This document shows, piece by piece, positions 1 to 5,593 of a stretch of DNA of 12,973 nucleotides; the stretch's first letter is position 1, and each line of letters opens with the position of its first letter. The position numbers and the translations under genes were made by a program. This DNA comes from ECT2AJA-044 sp965658225 (GTDB taxonomy: Bacteria > Bacteroidota > Bacteroidia > Flavobacteriales > ECT2AJA-044): contig CBFHRK010000056.1 in the NCBI GenBank assembly GCA_965658225.1, forward strand, positions 1 to 12,973. Direction: 5' to 3'. Under the pieces are notes generated by a model, which saw only the letters and a program-made list of their open reading frames with translations, was not told where the DNA came from and ran no database searches.

Positions 1-1781
1 GCCGTCGGTGGTCTGTCTGTCGGGGCATCGATGAAATCGCTTCGAACGGGCTCCCGATGCGCGCGGGCAAAGCTTGCATAAACGTGTTGACCTCCATTCA
101 TGAAGTACGTGAATCCAACCTTTGGGTTAAAGAAATTAAACGTTTCATCGATGTCGTAGGCCTTAAGATCATTATCGGTTCCTTTCGTGCGATAGCTAAT
201 CGATCGTATTTGTAGATCTCCAAAAAAGCGGAACGATCGCCAGTCATACGTTCCTTTCGCATATACGTTCCCATCAACTTTTAATGCGTCGCCATTGTAG
301 TAGCGGAAATCTTTTGGGGTTTCAACAGCGTTTTCCATCCAAATAATTTCACCAAAATGCTCGCCTTCATATCGATTCCAAGCCCCACCAAAGGTCAAGC
401 CTAAATCGCGCCCCTGATGCTCCAATGAAAATACAATTCCGTAAAAGTCATTCTCGAGCCAGCGTCGACGCACTAAATCGGTTTCAGTGATCGTATCGCT
501 GCCAAATATTGGATTACTTAGTCCGTAATCGGAATATGCTTCATTCGCTTTGTATTCTTCAAAAAATCCTCGACCTAAGGTAGAATGCAGTGCCGCCTGT
601 GCCTTCATAGTTTCACTCAAGCGACGCGTCCAATGGAGTTGGTAGTGGTCTTGCCCGTAGTCATCAACCTGATCCTCGTATTCATAATAGTTATAGGTGC
701 GACCGCTATTAAATAAATTGTGGGTTTGTGCTGAGTCTAGCCCGTTGTTTACGGCGTGATTGTACATTCCTACCGAATCGTCTTCCAATCTGCTTTGTGG
801 AGTTCCCCACCAACTCTGATAAGTACGCTCATCGCCAGAGAATGTAATGAAGCTCAAGCTCGTTTTTTCACCGTAGTATTTTGCATTAAAGTAGTAACTG
901 CTCAAATTACTACTTGCACGATCGACGTATCCGTCGGAGGTGATTTGTGATATTCGTCCCGATAGGGAAATCCGATCGGCCAACAAGCCAGTCGAAAATT
1001 CTAAATTCCTTTTGAAGGTATTAAAACTTCCCCCAGCCAAGGTGAGGGTAGCAGATGGTTTTGGGTCGAACGATTCGGTGTTTAAGTTAACGCTGGCGCC
1101 AAAGGCTCCAGGGCCGTTCGTTGAGGTTCCTACTCCACGTTGAATTTGAATGCTCGAGGTGCTCGAGGTTAAATCGGGCATATTGACCCAAAAGACACCT
1201 TGCGATTCGGAATCGTTAATAGGAATGCCATTTACCGTAACGTTAATGCGCGTTTGATCGGATCCTCGAATACGCATATTTGTATAACCGATTCCGGCAC
1301 CCGCATCGGAACTCGTTACTACACTTGCAGTTTGATCGAGCAAAATGGGAAGGTCCTGCCCCAAGTTCACCTTTTGTAATTCTTCGCGGCCTATATTTTG
1401 GTAGGCTACGGGTGCGTCTTCTTCGGCCCGAAGGGCCTGCACCACGACTTCAGAAATTTCTTCCACTTTTTGTTCCATGGCCACGGTAACCGATTTTACG
1501 GGTCCGTCCGGCGTAACATCCACACGGGCATCGCGGTAGCCGAGTGAATGAACATCGAATTGTGCCCACGCGGCATCTCTTGGGAAGGTGAATTCGAAAT
1601 AGCCTTTGTCGTCGGTCAGTTGCGCGGGTGGACCTGAAGGCCCTCCAAAAGAGATGGTAGCAAAGGGAATTCCTTCACGGGTTTGGGCGTCGACGACGCG
1701 CACTTTAATTAAGGTGTTTTGACTCATCGCGCCGAAGGCGCAAAAAAGAAAAAACACCGCTGTCATTGCAATTTTCTGCAT
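1..1781 (-). CDS. TonB-dependent outer membrane receptor, probable thiamine(-precursor) uptake; 3' end cut by window edge
   Basis: The reading frame is open from an ATG at 1781 to the window edge (593 residues visible). Receptors of this class usually run to roughly 770-800 residues, so the end of the barrel is missing. A signal peptide covers about residues 1-20 (cleavage near AMS-Q). A carboxypeptidase-regulatory-like beta-sandwich follows at about 22-105, then EVVVQALRAEEDAPVA (111-126), typical of the region before the plug. The plug lies at about 120-225 and includes MRIRGSDQTRINVTVNG (RGS at 172-174). The barrel has SWWGTP near 323-328 and HREPVRSDFIDA at 575-586, a hallmark of Bacteroidota receptors. 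The family carries large ligands across the outer membrane using TonB-ExbBD energy. The substrate is inferred from the TPP riboswitch directly upstream in the same orientation: thiamine, a phosphate ester of it, or a precursor. Family assignment is sure; substrate is inference. Confidence 0.93.
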   Translation of the reverse strand, partial: MQKIAMTAVFFLFCAFGAMSQNTLIKVRVVDAQTREGIPFATISFGGPSGPPAQLTDDKGYFEFTFPRDAAWAQFDVHSLGYRDARVDVTPDGPVKSVTVAMEQKVEEISEVVVQALRAEEDAPVAYQNIGREELQKVNLGQDLPILLDQTASVVTSSDAGAGIGYTNMRIRGSDQTRINVTVNGIPINDSESQGVFWVNMPDLTSSTSSIQIQRGVGTSTNGPGAFGASVNLNTESFDPKPSATLTLAGGSFNTFKRNLEFSTGLLADRISLSGRISQITSDGYVDRASSNLSSYYFNAKYYGEKTSLSFITFSGDERTYQSWWGTPQSRLEDDSVGMYNHAVNNGLDSAQTHNLFNSGRTYNYYEYEDQVDDYGQDHYQLHWTRRLSETMKAQAALHSTLGRGFFEEYKANEAYSDYGLSNPIFGSDTITETDLVRRRWLENDFYGIVFSLEHQGRDLGLTFGGAWNRYEGEHFGEIIWMENAVETPKDFRYYNGDALKVDGNVYAKGTYDWRSFRFFGDLQIRSISYRTKGTDNDLKAYDIDETFNFFNPKVGFTYFMNGGQHVYASFARAHREPVRSDFIDAPTDRPPT

Positions 1782-1817
1782 GATTAAAAAATTTAATCAC
1801 GAGAAAGGGGTGACTCG
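1781..1817 (-). promoter_or_regulatory. Candidate riboswitch expression platform over the receptor start codon
   Basis: On the minus strand, the leader between the TPP aptamer and the receptor ATG contains two foldable elements. First, a perfect 8-bp hairpin (TGATTAAA, 3-nt loop, TTTAATCA; 1781-1799) whose 3' arm ends on the A of the start codon. Second, a short CGAG/CTCG stem (1800-1803 with 1814-1817) whose loop contains CACCCCTT (1805-1812). CACCCCTT is the exact reverse complement of AAGGGGTG at 1905-1912, the 5' strand of aptamer helix P2. Alternative pairing between them is therefore possible and would compete with ligand-bound P2. There is no G+C-rich stem followed by a U-tract, so control of translation start seems likelier than termination. 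The pairings are seen; the mechanism is inferred. Confidence 0.5.
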
Positions 1818-1841
1818 CTGGTGTATAATTTATGTATCAAT

Positions 1842-1912
1842 TTTCCCTTGGCAGCATTACCCGCCCAGGTTCATTGGGTGTGATCTCAGCCCGATAATTT
1901 TGGGCACCCCTT
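1842..1912 (-). promoter_or_regulatory. TPP riboswitch (THI element)
   Basis: The minus strand carries the conserved TPP aptamer core in order. P2 is GGGUG (1909-1905) with CACCC (1880-1876). P3 is CCC (1904-1902) with GGG (1892-1890). The pyrimidine-sensing CUGAGAU bulge is at 1889-1883. GAACCU (1872-1867) leads into P4, pairing CCU with AGG at 1848-1846. P5 is GGC (1865-1863) with GCC (1852-1850), closing GGGUAAUGCU, the counterpart of the pyrophosphate-binding GGAUAAUGCC loop. The AAGGGA 3' end is at 1849-1844. The P3 loop is short (about 9 nt) and no strong P1 is visible; an AUC/GAU pairing is the best I can draw. The element precedes the receptor by about 60 nt. TPP riboswitches normally lower expression when TPP is plentiful. 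Confidence 0.95.
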
Positions 1913-1923
1913 ATGAGATGGGG

Positions 1924-1957
1924 CAAATGTAAGCAAACATTTTAATCAGTCGTCGAA
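1924..1957 (-). promoter_or_regulatory. Promoter for the riboswitch-receptor transcript
   Basis: On the minus strand TACATTTG (1931-1924) matches the Bacteroidota -7 consensus TAnnTTTG exactly. An imperfect -33 element TTCG (1957-1954; consensus TTTG) lies 22 nt upstream. Transcription would start near 1917-1920, just before the aptamer. The -33 part lies within the 3' end of the kinase gene, so the receptor can be transcribed independently of the upstream operon. Confidence 0.5.
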
Positions 1958-2467
1958 TAAGTGCCTCACGGCACGATGCGCATTGGCGAGCCGCTCAGCG
2001 CCTTTTCCCGAAATGAGCGAGTACGAGAATTGGGATTTCTTGCATTCATCGAGGTAGAGTTTGAGCAGTTCATCGCGCTGATCGGGATGCTCGCGCAAAG
2101 GGTCAGGTTCCCAAGGGAGGTCGATATCGAGTACCAAGTAGTGATCGTAACGATGTTGCTGAACAGTTGAAACGATTTTTGGATCCACTTTACCAAATTT
2201 GAATTCACTCCAAATTTGAATAACCAGTGGGTCGGTATCAGTCACGAGCCCTTGAGGATAGTGATTGAGTGTTTCCCGTTCTAAGTGAAGTTGTTCTTGC
2301 AGGATGTCAAATAAATCGGACCGATTGTATTCTCGATCGAGTTCATTTAAAAAAGAGCGCGCCACTTCTGGAACCCAACCGAGATTTAGTTCTTCCGCTA
2401 AATCGCGGCTCAATTGGCTTTTCCCGGTTGATTCGGGGCCGGTAACCGATATAAGTTTCGGGATCAC
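1946..2467 (-). CDS. NadR-like P-loop ATPase/kinase, candidate thiamine or nucleoside kinase
   Basis: A 173-residue protein related to the ribosylnicotinamide-kinase domain of NadR (AAA_28-like). The Walker A motif GPESTGKS is at residues 10-17, followed by VPEVARSFL, a conserved acidic/Arg element in this group. VTDTDPL fits Walker B, and LVLDIDLPWEPDPLREHP fits the NadR lid region with its W-x-x-D-x-x-R pattern. There is no N-terminal nucleotidyltransferase or DNA-binding domain, so this is not full-length NadR. The start is a GTG overlapping the stop of the upstream gene by 4 bases (GTGA); no in-frame ATG fits ahead of the P-loop. NadR-type kinases phosphorylate imported nicotinamide riboside. 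Beside a thiamine-binding protein and a TPP-riboswitch receptor, thiamine (or hydroxymethylpyrimidine) is a plausible alternative substrate. Fold is confident; substrate is inference. Confidence 0.85.
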   Translation of the reverse strand: MIPKLISVTGPESTGKSQLSRDLAEELNLGWVPEVARSFLNELDREYNRSDLFDILQEQLHLERETLNHYPQGLVTDTDPLVIQIWSEFKFGKVDPKIVSTVQQHRYDHYLVLDIDLPWEPDPLREHPDQRDELLKLYLDECKKSQFSYSLISGKGAERLANAHRAVRHLFDD

Positions 2468-2727
2468 TTGTGTGGATTCGGAATACCTGCTGTTGAACCG
2501 CCTAAAATTCGCAGGCTGAATGCGCAGGGTACATTGGTAAAGCTCTTTTTCATTTCTTGCGTGAGCACCTTCATTAAATGATCGTACTCGCCTTCGATAA
2601 CGGTTGCCGTATTTCCGACGGTTACTTTTAAAGCGGAATCCTTTTTTAGAGAGAGAATGAATGCGTCAATATGCACGATGAAGTCATCCGATACCGGATA
2701 CATACTAATATCGACAGCGGCCTTCAT
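2464..2727 (-). CDS. YkoF/MTH1187-family thiamine-binding protein
   Basis: An 87-residue protein matching the small ferredoxin-like fold of the Thiamine_BP (formerly DUF77) family. It shows the N-terminal strand MKAAVDISMYPV, a central TVGNTATVIEGEYDHLM (residues 36-52) matching the family's T-x-x-TVIEG-(E/D) signature, and a final strand FSLRIL. Length is normal for single-domain members. There is no signal peptide or membrane segment, so it is probably cytoplasmic. Members such as YkoF bind thiamine or hydroxymethylpyrimidine and are often TPP-regulated, but their exact cellular role is unsettled. Its ATG directly abuts the stop of the synthase gene upstream, and its stop overlaps the kinase start by 4 bases, indicating translational coupling. 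Confidence 0.82.
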   Translation of the reverse strand: MKAAVDISMYPVSDDFIVHIDAFILSLKKDSALKVTVGNTATVIEGEYDHLMKVLTQEMKKSFTNVPCAFSLRILGGSTAGIPNPHK

Positions 2728-3474
2728 TTAGGCGAATTGATGAATTGATTCGGCGATCGTAACGATGAGGTTTGGGTCTTGTTCGAAAGCGTTGCCTACT
2801 ACCGCGATGTCTGCTCCGGCCGACAGGGCGGCCAAAACATCCGCTTCCGTGCGCATTCCACCGCCAACAATCATGGGAATGTCAATAGCTCCACGAACAC
2901 ATTCAATCATAGGTTCGGGAATTGGATTCTGTGCTCCTGACCCAGCATCTAGGTATATGCATTGGAGCCCGAGCATTTCTCCGGCCATTGCCGTGCTCAT
3001 GGCAATTTCTTCCTTGTCGCGCGGGATGGGGAAGGTGTTGCTCATGTACGAAGCCGTGGTTGGTTGTCCGCCATCGACGAGCATGTAGCCCGTTGGAATG
3101 ATTTCGAGTTTGCTTCTTCGCAAGGAAGGAGCGGCTTCTACATGCTTACCTATTAATAGGTCTGCATTTCTTCCAGAAATTAAAGAAAGTAGGAAAAGAG
3201 CGTCCGCTTTCGAATTTATTTGATTGATGCTTCCAGGGAAAATTGTGAGGTTTGCTTCGCAATGATCTTTTAAAACTTTTAAAGTTTCGTCCATTTCTCC
3301 GCTGGTCATTAAACTTCCACCAACAAAAATGTGTTCTACGGATGCGCGTTGAACGAGCGAGGCAATTTCAATCAGAGATTCTGGCGTCGATTTATCGGGA
3401 TCAACCAGAACAGCCATTTGCTTTTTACGGCTTTGGCTCGACTCTTGAAAATGGGGAAGTACCTTCGCGTTCAT
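2728..3474 (-). CDS. Geranylgeranylglyceryl/heptaprenylglyceryl phosphate synthase family protein
   Basis: A 248-residue TIM-barrel prenyltransferase of the GGGPS/PcrB family, which joins a polyprenyl diphosphate to sn-glycerol-1-phosphate through an ether bond. Signature blocks appear in order: LVDPDK (23-28), FVGGSLMT (50-57), IFPGSINQI (78-86), NADLLIGKHVEAAP (103-116), EIIPTGYMLVDGG (124-136), YLDAGSGA (174-181), then PMIVGGGMRT and GADIAVVGNAFE near the C-terminus. The last two form the phosphate-binding part of the barrel. Length is typical. Bacteroidota homologues fall in the group containing GGGP synthases, but chain length cannot be read from sequence by eye. It heads the operon, with ATG at 3474 and a very short leader. 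Its link to thiamine genes is unclear and may be only shared transcription. Confidence 0.93.
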   Translation of the reverse strand: MNAKVLPHFQESSQSRKKQMAVLVDPDKSTPESLIEIASLVQRASVEHIFVGGSLMTSGEMDETLKVLKDHCEANLTIFPGSINQINSKADALFLLSLISGRNADLLIGKHVEAAPSLRRSKLEIIPTGYMLVDGGQPTTASYMSNTFPIPRDKEEIAMSTAMAGEMLGLQCIYLDAGSGAQNPIPEPMIECVRGAIDIPMIVGGGMRTEADVLAALSAGADIAVVGNAFEQDPNLIVTIAESIHQFA

Positions 3475-3493
3475 TGTTGCTTGGAGTGAAAGT

Positions 3494-3526
3494 CAAAGAT
3501 AGAATTATTGTAGAATCCGTTGCAAA
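3494..3526 (-). promoter_or_regulatory. Bacteroidota-type promoter of the GGGPS operon
   Basis: On the minus strand a -33 TTTG (3526-3523) and a -7 TATCTTTG (3501-3494; consensus TAnnTTTG) are separated by 21 nt. Both elements are exact. Transcription would begin near 3485-3490, giving a leader of only about 15 nt before the ATG at 3474. No Shine-Dalgarno sequence is present. Confidence 0.72.
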
Positions 3527-3569
3527 GAGTCCTAATTAAAATCGTTCAGGTTTTTGACCGAGCTTTGAC

Positions 3570-3577
3570 TATCTTTG
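3570..3577 (+). promoter_or_regulatory. -7 promoter element of ahcY
   Basis: TATCTTTG exactly matches the Bacteroidota -7 consensus and lies 23 nt before the ahcY ATG. The expected -33 position has only a weak TTCA (3545-3548, 21-nt spacing). The leader is too short to hold a SAM or SAH riboswitch. Confidence 0.55.
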
Positions 3578-3600
3578 CACGAAATTAAAGACAAGTACGT

Positions 3601-4911
3601 ATGAGTGCTCAAACAGAAGAAAAATTGAACTTCAAAGTAAAAGATATTTCGTTGGCCGATTACGGTCGCATGGAAATTGAATTGGCTGAGGCTGAAATGC
3701 CGGGACTAATGGCTCTTAGAGAAGAGTATGGCGATTCGCAGCCTTTGGCCGGAGCGCGCGTTGCGGGTTGTTTACACATGACCATTCAAACCGCAGTTCT
3801 TATTGAAACCTTACAGGCTTTAGGAGCGGAAGTAACCTGGTCGAGCTGTAACATTTTCAGTACGCAAGATCATGCCGCCGCCGCAATTGCAAAAGCGGGA
3901 ATTCCCGTTTACGCGTGGAAAGGACAGTCTGAAGAAGAATTCGATTGGTGTATTGAGCAAACGCTTTTTGCCTTTGAAGGGGGGAAGCCATTAAATATGA
4001 TTTTGGACGATGGAGGAGATTTGACCAATATGGTTTTAGATCGCTATCCAGAATTAGTTGAAGGTATTAACGGTCTTTCAGAAGAAACGACTACTGGAGT
4101 TCACCGTTTGTACGAGCGCATGAAAAACGGAACGCTTCCAATGCCGGCGATTAATGTGAACGATTCGGTTACCAAGTCAAAGTTTGATAACAAGTACGGA
4201 TGTAAAGAATCGGCTGTTGATGCTATTCGACGCGCTACAGACGTAATGATTGCCGGAAAAGTAGCTGTGGTTGCTGGGTATGGTGATGTAGGTAAAGGAA
4301 CAGCAGCTTCGTTAAGAGGAGCAGGTGCGCGTGTGATTGTTACGGAGATTGATCCAATTTGTGCGCTTCAAGCGGCAATGGACGGATTCGAAGTCAAGAA
4401 AATGGCGAACGCGATTCCTCGTGCCGACATTATTGTTACTGCAACGGGTAACAAAGACATTGTTACGGGTGAGCATTTTTCAATGATGAACGATAAAACC
4501 ATCGTTTGTAACATCGGTCACTTCGATAATGAAATTGATGTAGCTTGGTTGAAAGAGAACGCTGAGCGCGCTCAAATTAAGCCACAAGTTGACAAGTACA
4601 ATTTAAATGGTAAAGATATTATCCTCCTAGCGGAGGGAAGATTGGTGAACTTAGGTTGTGCTACTGGGCACCCGAGTTTTGTAATGTCGAATAGCTTTAC
4701 GAACCAAGTTTTGGCGCAAATTGAGTTGTGGTTGCACCGTGAGCGTTACAACAATGAAGTGTACACATTGCCAAAGCATTTAGATGAAAAGGTAGCTGCG
4801 CTTCACCTTGCTAAGATTGGTGTTGAATTGGAATCTTTGAACCAAGATCAAGCCGAGTACATTGGCGTAACGGTTGAAGGTCCTTACAAGCCAGAATACT
4901 ACCGCTATTAA
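3601..4911 (+). CDS. ahcY: Adenosylhomocysteinase (S-adenosyl-L-homocysteine hydrolase)
   Basis: A 436-residue NAD-dependent enzyme that splits S-adenosylhomocysteine into adenosine and homocysteine, clearing the inhibitory by-product of methyl transfer. All expected catalytic positions are present (human numbering in brackets): His59 (55) in CLHM, Asp136 (131) in LDDGGD, Glu162 (156) in EETTTG, Lys192 (186), Asp196 (190) and Asn197 (191) in TKSKFDN. The Rossmann NAD site is VVAGYGDVGKG (223-233). The C-terminal PYKPEYYRY supplies Lys430 and Tyr434 (426, 430), which reach the neighbouring subunit's NAD. Its length resembles the mammalian form, without the roughly 40-residue insertion of plant and many other bacterial enzymes. 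It is cytoplasmic, normally a tetramer. It diverges from the GGGPS operon and ends at a strong terminator, so it is probably monocistronic. Confidence 0.98.
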   Translation: MSAQTEEKLNFKVKDISLADYGRMEIELAEAEMPGLMALREEYGDSQPLAGARVAGCLHMTIQTAVLIETLQALGAEVTWSSCNIFSTQDHAAAAIAKAGIPVYAWKGQSEEEFDWCIEQTLFAFEGGKPLNMILDDGGDLTNMVLDRYPELVEGINGLSEETTTGVHRLYERMKNGTLPMPAINVNDSVTKSKFDNKYGCKESAVDAIRRATDVMIAGKVAVVAGYGDVGKGTAASLRGAGARVIVTEIDPICALQAAMDGFEVKKMANAIPRADIIVTATGNKDIVTGEHFSMMNDKTIVCNIGHFDNEIDVAWLKENAERAQIKPQVDKYNLNGKDIILLAEGRLVNLGCATGHPSFVMSNSFTNQVLAQIELWLHRERYNNEVYTLPKHLDEKVAALHLAKIGVELESLNQDQAEYIGVTVEGPYKPEYYRY

Positions 4912-4931
4912 TTAACGGATATCGATATTAG

Positions 4932-4968
4932 AAAAACCCGCTTGATAACATCAAGCGGGTTTTTTTTT
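4932..4968. terminator. Bidirectional intrinsic terminator
   Basis: A perfect 10-bp stem ACCCGCTTGA / TCAAGCGGGT with loop TAACA (4946-4950), extended by flanking A and T runs, and followed on the plus strand by nine T (4960-4968). The A-run at 4932-4936 gives a shorter U-tract on the minus strand. It lies between ahcY (ends 4911) and the convergent lipoprotein gene (ends 4967) and can stop both. Confidence 0.92.
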
Positions 4969-5404
4969 AGTTGATAATATCGAGTCTATTTCCGTCGTAG
5001 AACGTCTGGTAGCTTCTAAGAGGTAGCGGGGCGGAGGTTGGTCCACCATCGATGATGCTCCACTGCAATTCGTCGCATGGGCAGGTTGCCAGAACATTGT
5101 TTGTGCTGTCGACATCGATTCGCCCGCAAGGGTTATCGAAGTGAATGGGACATGCACGATCGAAAGCCCGAAATTCATTTTGGTCGAACCGATATACTAA
5201 AATACCACGATAACCGCCTGTTAAATAGACCCAGCCTCCAATGGTTTGGAGGTCGAAGAACTCTGGTTGTGAGGGGAATATGGTAATGTTGACTGCAACA
5301 TTAGGTACCCCACCTTCGATGGTGCGGTTACATCCGGCCGAGAGGCCGAAGAGGGAAATTATCCCTAAGACTAGTCCTATATGACTTCTTTTTTCTATTT
5401 TCAT
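4967..5404 (-). CDS. Lipoprotein with degenerate Rieske-like domain (four-Cys, Rieske His ligands not conserved)
   Basis: About 145 residues. The ATG at 5404 is preferred because GGAG lies 9 nt upstream; a GTG at 5410 (two residues earlier) has it only 3 nt away. Numbering below counts from that GTG. The signal peptide ends in lipobox LSAGC with Cys27, so the mature protein is lipid-anchored in the envelope. The C-terminal half resembles a Rieske ferredoxin core, with AFDRACPIH (Cys87), Cys95, then ATCPCDELQW (Cys110, Cys112) and a final hydrophobic strand. Rieske [2Fe-2S] proteins need C-x-H and C-x-x-H ligands; here the second block reads CPCDE with no His and the first is CPIH. A classical Rieske cluster is therefore unlikely. 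The four Cys could form disulfides or bind another metal. I recall similar His-less small lipoproteins in Bacteroidota. Function unknown. Confidence 0.82.
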   Translation of the reverse strand: MKIEKRSHIGLVLGIISLFGLSAGCNRTIEGGVPNVAVNITIFPSQPEFFDLQTIGGWVYLTGGYRGILVYRFDQNEFRAFDRACPIHFDNPCGRIDVDSTNNVLATCPCDELQWSIIDGGPTSAPLPLRSYQTFYDGNRLDIIN

Positions 5405-5423
5405 CGCCACTTACTCCTAACGT

Positions 5424-5449
5424 TGCTTTGCCAAATATAGTGCAAAGCA
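5424..5449. promoter_or_regulatory. Inverted repeat around the lipoprotein promoter
   Basis: TGCTTTG (5424-5430) and CAAAGCA (5443-5449) form a perfect 7-bp inverted repeat with a 12-nt spacer that contains the -7 element of the minus-strand lipoprotein promoter. It could be an operator. Equally, it could be a chance product of AT-rich promoter sequence. Confidence 0.3.
5432..5439 (-). promoter_or_regulatory. -7 promoter element of the lipoprotein gene
   Basis: On the minus strand TATATTTG (5439-5432) matches TAnnTTTG exactly, 28 nt upstream of the ATG at 5404. No good -33 TTTG is found 19-22 nt further upstream. Confidence 0.5.
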
Positions 5450-5508
5450 TTCTTTCCTTACTTGCGATTCTAGACGGGCACTGAGCAGTGGCTCGAAATT
5501 GTGATTTA

Positions 5509-5529
5509 TGGCAAACATTATATTTGCCA
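5509..5529. promoter_or_regulatory. Perfect inverted repeat overlapping a plus-strand -7 element
   Basis: TGGCAAA (5509-5515) and TTTGCCA (5523-5529) are perfect 7-bp arms around a 7-nt spacer, giving a 21-bp palindromic site about 65 bp before the large receptor gene. The right arm overlaps TATATTTG (5519-5526), an exact -7 element. The geometry suits a dimeric transcription factor. The half-site core TTTGC/GCAAA is shared with the repeat at 5424-5449. Confidence 0.4.
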
Positions 5530-5555
5530 GTACGATTTTATTGTTTTTATATTTA
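5523..5555 (+). promoter_or_regulatory. Candidate promoter of the receptor/secreted-protein operon
   Basis: Two overlapping solutions exist. One is a -33 TTTG (5523-5526) with a near-consensus -7 TATATTTA (5548-5555), 21 nt apart. The other is an exact -7 TATATTTG (5519-5526) with a TTG at 5499-5501 (17-nt spacing). Either gives a short leader to the ATG at 5594. Which is used cannot be decided from sequence. Confidence 0.4.
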
Positions 5556-5593
5556 CGAAATCTAAACATTAGGTTAACTTAAACGATTGGTTT

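Noticed and set aside
1152..1169. Tandem 9-bp repeat GCTCGAGGT x2
   Set aside because: It lies in the receptor plug and encodes the TSSTSS stretch before IQIQRG, where receptors of this family normally have a Ser-rich SSxSS segment; no sign of a variable repeat.
1946..2467. Full NadR (NMN adenylyltransferase/regulator)
   Set aside because: Only the kinase-like domain is present at 173 residues; there is no nucleotidyltransferase (HxGH) or helix-turn-helix region.
2765..3088. A 107-codon open frame on the plus strand opposite the GGGPS gene
   Set aside because: It is the antisense shadow of a clearly conserved gene and shows no recognisable domain, promoter or start context of its own.
3541..3600. 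SAM/SAH riboswitch upstream of ahcY
   Set aside because: The promoter -7 element lies only 23 nt before the start codon, so the leader is too short, and no aptamer-like conserved core is visible.
4967..5404. Functional Rieske [2Fe-2S] protein
   Set aside because: The required C-x-H and C-x-x-H ligand pairs are not present; the second block is CPCDE with no His.
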